NCBI RefSeq assembly: GCF_900129295.1
Contig: NZ_FQUU01000002.1
Location: 72,488 to 136,487, forward strand
DNA from: Flavisolibacter ginsengisoli DSM 18119
Lineage (GTDB): Bacteria > Bacteroidota > Bacteroidia > Chitinophagales > Chitinophagaceae
Reading direction: 5' to 3'
Length of the DNA stretch: 64,000 nucleotides
Made by a program: the position numbers and the translations under genes. This document shows, piece after piece, positions 36,219-45,144 of this stretch (positions are counted from its first letter, which is position 1; each line of letters opens with the position of its first letter). The notes under the pieces are model-generated. The model saw only the letters and a list, made by a program, of their open reading frames with translations, made no database searches and was not told the DNA's origin.

Positions 36219-39200
36219 TTAATAGGCTTTACCAGATATGATCAGCTTCTTGTTGATCACTTTATCTTTCTCCTGGTATTGAACTATATATACCCCCGAT
36301 GGTATGTTAGTAATTGAAACATCCTTTCGTATCAACTTACCAGCCTCTGTATACCCGTTTACAATTGTTTTTACAAGCTCTCCCTGCATATTATATATTC
36401 GGATCACTGATGCTCCGGACGTGTTAGCCCTGAAAGCTATAGTGAAACCGGAAACAGCAGGATTAGGGTACAATTTCAATATTTCTTGTTCCTCTGCATC
36501 CGGGAGTTGTGAACTGTTTAAAATAATCCTTTGCGTGGCATTTGATACAACAACCGGATCAATTAACATGCAGGCTGTAAACTTATCAAAGGAGCTGGAA
36601 CTACCAGTATAGTTATTACCACCACCTCCGCTTCCACCATTAACCAGGTAGTTTATTATTGGTGTAGGTGTCCCTGCCCTGTAATTGCCGTTGATAGAAG
36701 TGACTTTGCCTGAATCTGCTAAAATTGTATAGTTAAACTGTGGTTGGTACGCTGCCATGCCATAAGTCCATTGATCAGTAAACGGTTTATCGGAATAAAA
36801 AATTCCCTTTACCACAGAGTTGGCCCCATTCTTTTTAGTAAAGCCATTGGAAGAATTGATGATAACTCCAGCAATGAATATATCTGAAGTGCTGCTGAAA
36901 CCAATTGGAACTTTTGTGATCCACATGTTTTTCCCTATATCATAAATAGTATAAGGCACCACGGCATTTCTATCTGCAATGATCTTACCTACCGGCATTG
37001 AAAGATTAGATATAAGAGGGGACGATGTGATATTATTGAATGTAACAGAACCACCTGTAAACAATAGAAAATCTCCATGTGCTGCTAACTGTCCGCTAAC
37101 CTTGGTAGTTATATTCAACCAAAGAGATGTTGGCGCTTTAGTTGTGCTTCCAAAATTGGTAAAGGAATTATGTGTTAACAGGCAAGGATTTGGGTTTACT
37201 GTTAGGGTGCCATTTACATAAGTAATAGCATAATTGGAAAGATTGGTGCCTTCTGTACCCACAGCAGTTGTAGGTACTATGGGATAGGATGATCCGGTTG
37301 CGCTTGCAGAAGTCCCGTTTGAAGTGGACCGGACATACGAAATGGCATCATCATACATCATTTTTCCCGAAGTAATAGTAAAGGCAGTACTATCCAGTTG
37401 TATTTCTAATCCGTACAATTTAGATGTATCCTTTACTTTGATAGTTATGGGTGCCGGAAGAATATTAAGGTTACCCAATTCATAATGCACCTGGAGGTTA
37501 TCGTTTAATAAGGCTCCTGGAACAATGTTCTGGACACCAGCAGTGATTCCAGTTATCAGGTTGATGGATTTAAAACTGCTCGGCCCTGTATCACCCAGGT
37601 CTGATGAATCAATTATAACTGGTAATTTATTTGAATCTGCCAGACTGTTCACAATGGCAACGGGCACTCCACCCACAATGGCCACCGGAACACCATTTAC
37701 CATAGCTACAGGTACTCCACTTACTATGGCTACGGGCACTCCACCCACAATGGCTACAGGCACACCATTGATCAATTGGTAGGCATCCAGCAATCCCCTG
37801 AGATTGACGGAAGGAATTGAATTGATCATTGAAGTGGTGGTAGTATCAGGATTGATATTATAATTCAAAACGGATTCCTGGGTGAGGTCAACCACTTTGG
37901 TTGTTTGGGTAACAGGTATGCCTCCCGGGGGAGCATACTGATTGGTAATGATTCTTGCATTATGAATGGATGCAGAATCTGCCATAAAGCTTTCATTAGT
38001 CACAACACTATCAGCCAGGCTGTTCACCATGGCTACGGGAACACCGTTCACTATTGCTACCGGGACACCATTAACTACAGAACTTACCATAGCAACCGGC
38101 ACTCCACCTACTATAGCTACAGGAACGCCACCAACAATAGCCACAGGAACACCATTGGCTAACGTGGTGCTGACAACTACCGGGAAACCGTTTATAACCT
38201 GGATAGCCTGGTAATTCACTATTGCAACGGGTACACCGCTTACAATAGCAACTGGCACACCACCTACAATAGCCACCGGTACTCCGCCTACCATGGCAAC
38301 CGGAACACCATTCACCATATAATTTTTCACTTCAACCAATTGCCCACCAATTACTGCCACAGGCCTGTTATTGGCAAAAGCAATGACATCATTGGCCAGT
38401 TGGCTTTGGTGTGACTGCTGTATGAATGCCATCGTCGAAGAAGGATCAGCAAGCGTGACAGAAGGATCAACCTGGTAATTGAAATGAATATTGCCAATAG
38501 CCTGTCCATATACAAGAGTCGTATCTCTTGGCGTAACAGTAACACTCAATCTATCTATGGTAAGCACTCCGGGCAGTGAATCATAGTTATATTTTTCCAG
38601 GAGGGCTGCATCGGTGGCGTTGGTGGGATCAAAGGTTCGGGATGCCATGATCCTGTACAATCCAACATTGTCATTTACACCGGCATTAACAGAAAAATTA
38701 AGGTTGGTAAGACCAAGATCCTGCAAACTAAGGTTGGTATGTTGCAACGAATCATTATCTACAAGGATGGTAGCAGTAAATGAAGGGAAAACTTCACCAT
38801 ATTTTTTCGATTTATTATCAGCCTTTATGGTTATGTTCTTTTTAATAACACCGGTTATGGCAATGCTATTGGATAATCCGCCATCCAATCCGGAAGGAGT
38901 TTTAGAAGCGGTATAGGATGTTAACAATTGCTGTCCATTAAACATTGGCAATGTGGCAATGGCAGTATTGTTATTAATTATAGTTGTCGGGAGTGTATCG
39001 GACCCCAGGAGTATTTTAGTACCTGAGCTCAGGTAATTACCTAAAACTGTCACTTCCATAGTCTGTGCACCAGGAACAAGATTTGGATCTGTGAATTGGA
39101 GGCCAATAAGTTCAGGTGTTGGATTGGCGATGGTACGTGCTGCAGAATCTACCTGCACAAAACCATAACCTGTTTTATAATCGAACCCCGGCATATCCAT

Positions 39201-42104
39201 TGATAATGTTGTGGCGGTCAATAAGGTTTTTAGTGATGAAGGTGTAGGTACCTGGCTGTAAAACTTCTGACGTGCCTGAATAAGCAATGCGGCTGCAGCT
39301 GCGACATGAGGAGCAGCAGCCGAAGTTCCAAAGAAATTTGGCAGCCCATCATTTTCGTAATCAATACTTCCGAAAGCAACAGTGGTATTGCCTCCATTGG
39401 GGCCCATGAGGTCAGGTTTAGGCGAAGGCGCCCCTAAATAAGTTGTTCCACCAATGGAAGAAAAATTAGAACGGGTTGGTGTGGGAACGCCAAATGCAGG
39501 GGTGTTTCCATAAAATGTTGCCCCTACTGTAATGACCTCAGGTGTATTACCATGACCTACAATTGTTGAATTGCCCTGTATAAACTCATTGATCTTAAGC
39601 TCTCCGCGGAATACCACATATTTAAAACGGACGTTACTGGTAGTGGCGGTAGCATCAAGCGAAGAATTTACAATGAGCAAATCAATAATAGAGTTCTCAG
39701 TGACCGTTAGTGTCAGCACCTCAATTGGGTCGCCACCAACATTGTACCTATTAAAACCAATAACATTACCTAGTTGATCGATGGAATAAGCATCCAGGTC
39801 GGAAACTGTTCCTGTATTTCCACCAAGTGAATAAACATTTTCATCCCATTGAAGCACGATGGTATAGGTCTGGGGATGATCAGGGGAACCTTTTACAGAG
39901 TCTCTTTGGAAAATATCGCCGCCACCAAAATTATGGGCACGCCCGGGAAGTCCAAATGGCGCACTTCCAGGTGCAGGATTAAAAATGCCTTCATATGATT
40001 TGTCTGCAAAATTGCCCGCTGCAGTTACACATGTCACTCCGTTGGCGGTGGCTGACTGGTAAGCCCTTGACACGACACCAGGCTTGAAAAAAGGTTCTGT
40101 TATAAAACTAATATCATCAACGATCACCTTGCAGTTAGCTAATGTTAATGCACTTATTCCATCAGCAAAATCGCCCGGGCTAATAAATCCTGTCCTGTAA
40201 GCGAGAGATGCTTTGGGTGCCACATCATGAACTATCTGCAGCATGGCCCTTCCTTCATCGGATCTTGGTCCATAAGGATAGTCCTGCAAGACCTGCACTG
40301 GTGTAGGATTTACAGGATTGCCAATCCCCGGCAGGTCGCCATTATTGATGTCATTTTGTGCCGGGTTTCCGGGTATTGTATTATAACTATCCGATAAAAC
40401 ACCAATCTTAACGCCTTCCCCTGAAAGATTAAACCCATTCCTTACAAAGTTGGTGCGCATGGCACTATCCCCTGCTGTTTGAGCAATGCCGGCATTTCCT
40501 ACAGGAGGAAATACGGGCATAACGAAGTTGATCAGGCTTCGCATTGGTTCCAGGTCAAATTTATTCAGGTTGGCAATGGGATAAAACCCTGTGATCTTTA
40601 ATGTATCAGGTCCATTGTTTAAAAAACCAGTCATGCCATATCCCGAACCCTGTAACATTGATTGAACTATTGCGCGGTTACCAGCATAAACTACTACATC
40701 TATCAATACTTTGTCATTGACAATAAGGAACATGGCCTTCCCGCTATCTAACACATTCCCATAGTTGAGGTATAAAGAAGTTAACTCGGCACCTATTTTA
40801 GAATAGTCTTTACCGGTAGGCGGAGGTGGATAGTAGGGAAGCACACAACGTACACCTGTAACCAATACTGTATCCGATGCCGGAAATATACAATCTGCGC
40901 TGGACACTGAAAGTACATACTGACCGACTGCTCCGACTGTGATGGTTGAGGACGTACCTATAAAAGTACCATCCAGTTTACTCCAGCTGTATTGTGGGTT
41001 CGGACTTGAACTTGATCCTATTAACTGGGTAGTGGGATGTAAACAATCTATTGATTTATCTATCCCAGCATTTGCATTAGGATTACAATCATTCAACCTG
41101 GCAAAACTTATTCCGACTCCTGTTTGAATAGAAACTTTCTTGCCACTCCATAAAGCCCCGATAATCTTGCTTTCGCTTGACCCTGAACCTACAGTAATAG
41201 AACCATTAGGAGCATACACAGTGCCGTACCAGGTTGACCTTTTGCTACCAGAAGCCCCGTTGCTGATAGTCCATGTAGTAACGCCATCGGGTGCAGTTGC
41301 ACCATTTCCCATTACCTGCATATAAACCCGTGAGGCATCTCCACCCCGAGGAAAGGACACAGTTAACTTATACAGATCTACATCACCGGCCACATATATA
41401 CGCATTACTGCTGTGGGATCATTCTTAAAATCAAGTACGAAACTGTTGAAGTTTCCATAGTTCTTGATAGCATTGAAATAATAATTACCAGCACCTGAAA
41501 AGGTCACCGTTTTATTGCCGGGTAAAGACAAATTCCGGTATCCGCCAGGTGTTATAGTCTGCGTAGAAATTATATCACTGGTACCAGTGGAAAAAGAAGA
41601 TACAAATGGCAAAATCGGCAAAGAAGGGAAATTGAGCGTATGAGAAACTGCTCCACCTGAAGGTTGGCTTCCTGAGTAAGATCCTTCATAGTTTACGGTA
41701 CCATTAATAAATCCACCCCCGAGTAATACACTGCCTTTGATATTTAGATTACCGGTAATGGCCGCATTTGATCCCGTTTGAAAAATATATCCTGAAGCCC
41801 CACTGATATTTTGAGCGGAAATATTTCCATTAATAGTATTACTATTAGACAGATCTACACGCCCACCACTATAAATATTGGCACTAATAGTAGTATTTCC
41901 TATAGTACGGAATAGACTATTGCTCCCAATCGAACCTCCGGCTATGGTTGTAGAAGTATTTAATTCAACAATGTTTTTCCCATACAAGCTAAAATCCTTA
42001 ATGTTCAATTGCTGACCATTAATGTGGTTATAACAAACAACAATTAATAGCAGTAAGAAAAGTTTACGGCATCTAAAAAAAGCAGCAGCAGCAAAGTGTC
42101 GCAT
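36219..42104 (-). CDS. Giant T9SS-secreted subtilase-like protein with MBG domains and GVPVA(I/M)V repeats
   Basis: A 1961-residue secreted protein. The order is: signal peptide (about 1-30); a beta-helix-like region (to about 250, with NGNISAQNISGAS); a second beta region (to about 410); an S8 peptidase domain (about 565-960) with KIGVLSDSYNT (Asp near 570), AAGNFADKS (oxyanion Asn) and GTSAAAPHVAAAAAL (Ser near 924); IPT- and MBG-type beta domains (about 970-1230); 14 GVPVA(I/M)V octads (about 1264-1359 and 1443-1484); a further MBG domain; and a T9SS C-terminal sorting domain with LYPNPAVSGF and a KKLIIS end. Export through the outer membrane by T9SS is expected. The catalytic His motif (HGT) is not seen; the corresponding place reads DEGRAML. 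The gene stands alone, with 352 bp upstream. Confidence 0.85.
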   Translation of the reverse strand: MRHFAAAAFFRCRKLFLLLLIVVCYNHINGQQLNIKDFSLYGKNIVELNTSTTIAGGSIGSNSLFRTIGNTTISANIYSGGRVDLSNSNTINGNISAQNISGASGYIFQTGSNAAITGNLNIKGSVLLGGGFINGTVNYEGSYSGSQPSGGAVSHTLNFPSLPILPFVSSFSTGTSDIISTQTITPGGYRNLSLPGNKTVTFSGAGNYYFNAIKNYGNFNSFVLDFKNDPTAVMRIYVAGDVDLYKLTVSFPRGGDASRVYMQVMGNGATAPDGVTTWTISNGASGSKRSTWYGTVYAPNGSITVGSGSSESKIIGALWSGKKVSIQTGVGISFARLNDCNPNANAGIDKSIDCLHPTTQLIGSSSSPNPQYSWSKLDGTFIGTSSTITVGAVGQYVLSVSSADCIFPASDTVLVTGVRCVLPYYPPPPTGKDYSKIGAELTSLYLNYGNVLDSGKAMFLIVNDKVLIDVVVYAGNRAIVQSMLQGSGYGMTGFLNNGPDTLKITGFYPIANLNKFDLEPMRSLINFVMPVFPPVGNAGIAQTAGDSAMRTNFVRNGFNLSGEGVKIGVLSDSYNTIPGNPAQNDINNGDLPGIGNPVNPTPVQVLQDYPYGPRSDEGRAMLQIVHDVAPKASLAYRTGFISPGDFADGISALTLANCKVIVDDISFITEPFFKPGVVSRAYQSATANGVTCVTAAGNFADKSYEGIFNPAPGSAPFGLPGRAHNFGGGDIFQRDSVKGSPDHPQTYTIVLQWDENVYSLGGNTGTVSDLDAYSIDQLGNVIGFNRYNVGGDPIEVLTLTVTENSIIDLLIVNSSLDATATTSNVRFKYVVFRGELKINEFIQGNSTIVGHGNTPEVITVGATFYGNTPAFGVPTPTRSNFSSIGGTTYLGAPSPKPDLMGPNGGNTTVAFGSIDYENDGLPNFFGTSAAAPHVAAAAALLIQARQKFYSQVPTPSSLKTLLTATTLSMDMPGFDYKTGYGFVQVDSAARTIANPTPELIGLQFTDPNLVPGAQTMEVTVLGNYLSSGTKILLGSDTLPTTIINNNTAIATLPMFNGQQLLTSYTASKTPSGLDGGLSNSIAITGVIKKNITIKADNKSKKYGEVFPSFTATILVDNDSLQHTNLSLQDLGLTNLNFSVNAGVNDNVGLYRIMASRTFDPTNATDAALLEKYNYDSLPGVLTIDRLSVTVTPRDTTLVYGQAIGNIHFNYQVDPSVTLADPSSTMAFIQQSHQSQLANDVIAFANNRPVAVIGGQLVEVKNYMVNGVPVAMVGGVPVAIVGGVPVAIVSGVPVAIVNYQAIQVINGFPVVVSTTLANGVPVAIVGGVPVAIVGGVPVAMVSSVVNGVPVAIVNGVPVAMVNSLADSVVTNESFMADSASIHNARIITNQYAPPGGIPVTQTTKVVDLTQESVLNYNINPDTTTTSMINSIPSVNLRGLLDAYQLINGVPVAIVGGVPVAIVSGVPVAMVNGVPVAIVGGVPVAIVNSLADSNKLPVIIDSSDLGDTGPSSFKSINLITGITAGVQNIVPGALLNDNLQVHYELGNLNILPAPITIKVKDTSKLYGLEIQLDSTAFTITSGKMMYDDAISYVRSTSNGTSASATGSSYPIVPTTAVGTEGTNLSNYAITYVNGTLTVNPNPCLLTHNSFTNFGSTTKAPTSLWLNITTKVSGQLAAHGDFLLFTGGSVTFNNITSSPLISNLSMPVGKIIADRNAVVPYTIYDIGKNMWITKVPIGFSSTSDIFIAGVIINSSNGFTKKNGANSVVKGIFYSDKPFTDQWTYGMAAYQPQFNYTILADSGKVTSINGNYRAGTPTPIINYLVNGGSGGGGNNYTGSSSSFDKFTACMLIDPVVVSNATQRIILNSSQLPDAEEQEILKLYPNPAVSGFTIAFRANTSGASVIRIYNMQGELVKTIVNGYTEAGKLIRKDVSITNIPSGVYIVQYQEKDKVINKKLIISGKAY
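37650..38325 (-). repeat. Two clusters of a 24-bp coding repeat (octapeptide xGVPVA(I/M)V)
   Basis: Inside the giant secreted protein, 14 units of (N/G/S)GVPVA(I/M)V occur in runs of four, three and two (about 38028-38320) and then five (about 37650-37780). Non-repeat spacers lie between them, some themselves duplicated, such as NSLADS. Codons differ among units, so the peptide is kept while the DNA drifts, which points to selection at protein level. Degenerate flanking units (NGFPVVV, NNRPVAVIGG) extend the array. The structure is unknown, but alternating hydrophobic residues suggest stacked beta-strands. Confidence 0.85.
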
Positions 42105-42456
42105 ATAAGGGTATTAAACAGTTATTTTCTTTGGTCTAAAGCCGAAACATTAGTGTTTAATCACAAATACGGAAGCAGGTAATATTTTCAAGGAGGTATA
42201 AGGAATAAGGCAGAAAAGGTCCTGCAAAATCTGACAACAAAATAAATAGCTGAAGGATAAGGATTGAAAGTATAGAATGTTCAGGGATCCGGAAGTATAT
42301 AAAAAATATTGACCTATTAAATATAGCCTGAAACTGCCTAATTACCAAGACAATAATTAAAACCTGTTGGTTAACTGGTAAATAAATTATTAATTACTCC
42401 CATCATTTTGAAAGCTAAGGTCAACTGCTTAACAAGTATTTGCAATGAAAAATGGC
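42105..42456. other. Upstream region of the giant secreted protein, no gene seen
   Basis: An AT-rich interval of 352 bp between the repeat-protein gene start and the PAP2-like gene stop. It presumably holds the promoter of the former. A 63-codon minus-strand ORF within it looks like chance. I saw no consensus -7 box or hairpin. Confidence 0.5.
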
Positions 42457-43437
42457 TCAGGTAGTTAAAGTAACAAGCGCATCCATAATTTTCTGTCCTG
42501 CGGAAGTACTAATGAACCATTGAAATATCACTATGCCAAATAAAGCGCAGGAAATTCCTGCAAGTACGTCCAGTATATAATGGTGACCGGTATATACAGC
42601 AGCAAACCATATACCTACCATAATAACTGCAAAGAGAAAATTGAACCATTTCATCTTTGCCTTAATGCCATAATATAAAACGATAAGTATATAGGCTGCA
42701 TGTAAGGAAGGCATGGCAGCAAATACATTGGAACTTTTGCTATAGATGCCAGCAAAGACATTAGTGCCAAAATAGGCATCAAACCTTCCTAAACCAGCAG
42801 TATTGCCGGGGGTGGACGCAATAAAATGAAATCCTTTCTGAGCGATGTACCAGGGTGGTGCGGCAGGATAAATATAATACCCTACAAAACCAACCAGGTT
42901 TACCAGGAAAAAGGTTAACGAGAATTGAAAAAATAAATTTCTATTGCGAAAAAATAGAATACCTGCAAAAATTAAAGGCAGGGGAACCCAACATAAATAA
43001 AAAATACCACATAGAATATCCAGGATAGTATTATGCGCATGGGCAAAATATTCATTAGGTGTAATAAGAACACCATTGATATCAATTCCAAACAAGGATT
43101 TTTCCCAATTATATAAGGAGTGAATATGAACTGCATTGTAATGATAGTTTGGAAATGCCTTCATATAATCAAATATGACCCAATAGATTATAAAAATGGA
43201 AAAGCCGAGAATAAACTTCCGGGTAGTTTTGCTGGCGAAATAGAATGAGTTGAATATCAAAAGCAGAACAAGCTGGTCAGTTTTGAAGCCTATAAGTATG
43301 TAGGATAAGGCTAAATATATTGAAGAAACAAGTAGAGAAAACCTGATACTTTTAGCTGATAATAAGACAGAGCCAGACGGGCGCAGTTGAAACTCCGATA
43401 TTAATTCTTCCTGCACTTCACTTCCCGTTGGATACAT
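42457..43437 (-). CDS. PAP2/AUR1-like inositol phosphorylceramide synthase candidate
   Basis: A 326-residue inner-membrane protein with about 6-8 hydrophobic segments and the AUR1-type PAP2 catalytic motifs FAAMPSLHAAYIL (phosphate-binding Ser-His) and VYTGHHYILDVLAGI (catalytic His and Asp). Eukaryotic AUR1 transfers phosphoinositol from phosphatidylinositol to ceramide. The position at the end of a MIPS-PgpA-GtrA-CDP-alcohol transferase operon fits an inositol phosphorylceramide synthase, matching the inositol lipid gene set described in Bacteroides thetaiotaomicron. A simple lipid phosphatase is the alternative. It lies 75 bp after the transferase gene. Confidence 0.83.
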   Translation of the reverse strand: MYPTGSEVQEELISEFQLRPSGSVLLSAKSIRFSLLVSSIYLALSYILIGFKTDQLVLLLIFNSFYFASKTTRKFILGFSIFIIYWVIFDYMKAFPNYHYNAVHIHSLYNWEKSLFGIDINGVLITPNEYFAHAHNTILDILCGIFYLCWVPLPLIFAGILFFRNRNLFFQFSLTFFLVNLVGFVGYYIYPAAPPWYIAQKGFHFIASTPGNTAGLGRFDAYFGTNVFAGIYSKSSNVFAAMPSLHAAYILIVLYYGIKAKMKWFNFLFAVIMVGIWFAAVYTGHHYILDVLAGISCALFGIVIFQWFISTSAGQKIMDALVTLTT

Positions 43438-43512
43438 TTGGTAGCATTGGTTTAGTCTGGCAAATTTAAAGCTATCCTGTATAAGAAATAGTTAGGAAAT
43501 CGCAAATACACC

Positions 43513-44244
43513 TTACGCTACTTTACGAGAGAAGTCTTTTTGATCAAGTGCTCTTTTAGCATCCATCAGCCTTTTATAGGCTGTTATATTGGTGAGCACA
43601 GCAAGAATAGTGATGGGTATAGTAAATACAGACATCGTTTCAAATACATGATACCTGATACCTTTCAGATACAATTTATAATCACCTCCAATATATTGAG
43701 CTAATATTCCGCAGGCCAATGCAGATGTTCCGATCAAAATAATTCGTTCAGGTCTTTGCATCAATCCCCCTTTGCAATCAATCCCCAGTCCTTCTGCCCT
43801 GGCCCTTGTATAGCTAACCATCATAGATCCTATTAAACCAATGAAGGCAAATAATGAAGAAATGAAATAATGGTGGGATATAAGGTAATAACAAATGCCC
43901 AGGAACATGAATAACTCACTGTAACGGTCAAGTACTGAATCCAGAAGGGCGCCAAAGGAAGAACCCATTCTCCCAAGACGAGCAACTTGGCCATCCAACA
44001 TATCGAATAGGCCGGCAAAAAGTATCAATGCCCCTGCCCAACCCACATAAGAAAGATCGCCACGGTTGGTTTTTTCCGCACCCAAAATAAAAACAGCAGC
44101 AACACCTATATTGAGAATGAACCCAATAACACTTACAGTATTAGGTGTAAAACCCAGCTTGATAAGCAATTTGACAAAAGGATCGATTATCCTGTAAATT
44201 CCGAACTGTAGCCTTATTCTCAGGGGCTTGGTTTCCATAGACAT
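43513..44244 (-). CDS. CDP-alcohol phosphatidyltransferase (phosphatidylinositol phosphate synthase)
   Basis: A 243-residue membrane enzyme that joins a CDP-diacylglycerol to an alcohol. The CDP-alcohol signature D-x2-DG-x2-AR-x8-G-x3-D-x3-D is complete, beginning DMLDGQVARLG. About six hydrophobic segments follow the family pattern. With a myo-inositol-phosphate synthase and a PgpA-like phosphatase in the same operon, the acceptor is most likely inositol 1-phosphate, giving phosphatidylinositol phosphate. Phosphatidylglycerophosphate or serine remain possible by sequence alone. Confidence 0.9.
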   Translation of the reverse strand: MSMETKPLRIRLQFGIYRIIDPFVKLLIKLGFTPNTVSVIGFILNIGVAAVFILGAEKTNRGDLSYVGWAGALILFAGLFDMLDGQVARLGRMGSSFGALLDSVLDRYSELFMFLGICYYLISHHYFISSLFAFIGLIGSMMVSYTRARAEGLGIDCKGGLMQRPERIILIGTSALACGILAQYIGGDYKLYLKGIRYHVFETMSVFTIPITILAVLTNITAYKRLMDAKRALDQKDFSRKVA

Positions 44245-44317
44245 GGTTTTAAGGGTTCAACAACATATGAAGTTGTAGGCAGAAAACTTCTTTCTTGTTT
44301 CATAAATTGGAATAAGC

Positions 44318-44689
44318 TTACCTGAATACAAATTTCTTTTGAAGAGGATAGTTATATGAAATGGCCATAAGCAAGGAAACAGTTGCTTTAGAATATATAT
44401 AGTTGACGTGAGCAAAATGGGTTAAAAGAAAAACACCAAAAGTGGTAAGTATCAAATAACCTGTCCAAACCATAGTGTACCTGAACAACTGAACCTGCCT
44501 TGCTTTTTCCTTGTTGCGAAATACCCAGTTTCTGCCTAATGAAAAATTGGTGATACCACCTATCATTGTTCCTATAGCGCTAGCCCATACATACCATATA
44601 CCAAATATTTCTACGGCTATGATGGTACACCAATAGTCTATAATCGAGGCAATTAAAGAAGCTAATTGAGCTTTGGCGAATGTTTTCAT
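44318..44689 (-). CDS. GtrA-family membrane protein
   Basis: A 123-residue protein with four membrane segments and the GtrA-type pattern: KAQLASLIASIIDYWCTI near the start, MIGGITNFSLGRNWVFR in the middle and a basic end SYNYPLQKKFVFR. GtrA proteins are thought to flip polyprenyl-linked sugars or act in surface glycan synthesis. Here it sits inside the inositol lipid operon, 5 bp after pgpA and 73 bp before the CDP-alcohol transferase gene. It may help move or place an inositol lipid head group; this is inference. Confidence 0.82.
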   Translation of the reverse strand: MKTFAKAQLASLIASIIDYWCTIIAVEIFGIWYVWASAIGTMIGGITNFSLGRNWVFRNKEKARQVQLFRYTMVWTGYLILTTFGVFLLTHFAHVNYIYSKATVSLLMAISYNYPLQKKFVFR

Positions 44690-44694
44690 TATAA

Positions 44695-45144
44695 TTAAAA
44701 ACTCATTTTCACCACTATATGAAGCAGGATATTACTGTAAATTCCTGCCAGGACATCATCAGCCATAACACCCCAACCTCCCGGAAGTACTTCGGCTTTC
44801 CTGATATATAGAGGTTTAACAATATCAAAAAAACGAAAAAAAACAAATGCAAGAGCAATATATTTCAGTTCTGCTGGTATTAAAAAGAGACTGATACACA
44901 TGCCCAGCAATTCATCAATTACTACCCTGTTACTATCCTTACCCCACTCTATCTCTACAACAGATGCTGACCATATTCCAAAAATGGTGATAACAAGGAT
45001 GGTAATAAGATCGAATAAAGCATTTACTCCACGAACCTGGATAAAGTACCAGGCAATACAACCAATAAAAGCTGCAACGGTTCCTGCGCCTTTCCTAATA
45101 TAACCAATACCCAGGCACGTGGAGATCAACTTTGCTATTATCAT
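44695..45144 (-). CDS. PgpA-like phosphatase (phosphatidylinositol phosphate phosphatase candidate)
   Basis: A 149-residue membrane protein of the phosphatidylglycerophosphatase A family. GYIRKGAGTVAAFIGC is the N-terminal signature, VVIDELLGMCISLFLIP follows in the middle, and FFRFFDIVKPLYIRKAEVLPGGWGVMADDVLAGIYSNI near the end has the metal-binding Asp residues. In this operon it is placed to remove the phosphate from phosphatidylinositol phosphate. Its start overlaps the MIPS stop by 4 bp (ATGA), a sign of translational coupling. Confidence 0.9.
   Translation of the reverse strand: MIIAKLISTCLGIGYIRKGAGTVAAFIGCIAWYFIQVRGVNALFDLITILVITIFGIWSASVVEIEWGKDSNRVVIDELLGMCISLFLIPAELKYIALAFVFFRFFDIVKPLYIRKAEVLPGGWGVMADDVLAGIYSNILLHIVVKMSF

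Noticed and set aside
37525-38214. Plus-strand ORFs rich in ATGTP repeats
   Set aside because: They are the antisense reading of the GVPVA(I/M)V array on the minus strand; the minus-strand frame is part of a single 1961-residue protein with clear domains.
37650-38325. A CRISPR-like repeat array
   Set aside because: The units are 24-bp coding repeats in frame with variable codons, have no spacer regularity of 30-40 bp, and no cas gene is near.
42157-42348. A 63-codon minus-strand ORF upstream of the giant secreted protein
   Set aside because: Composition is that of AT-rich sequence read by chance, there is no recognisable motif, and it lies within the likely promoter region.
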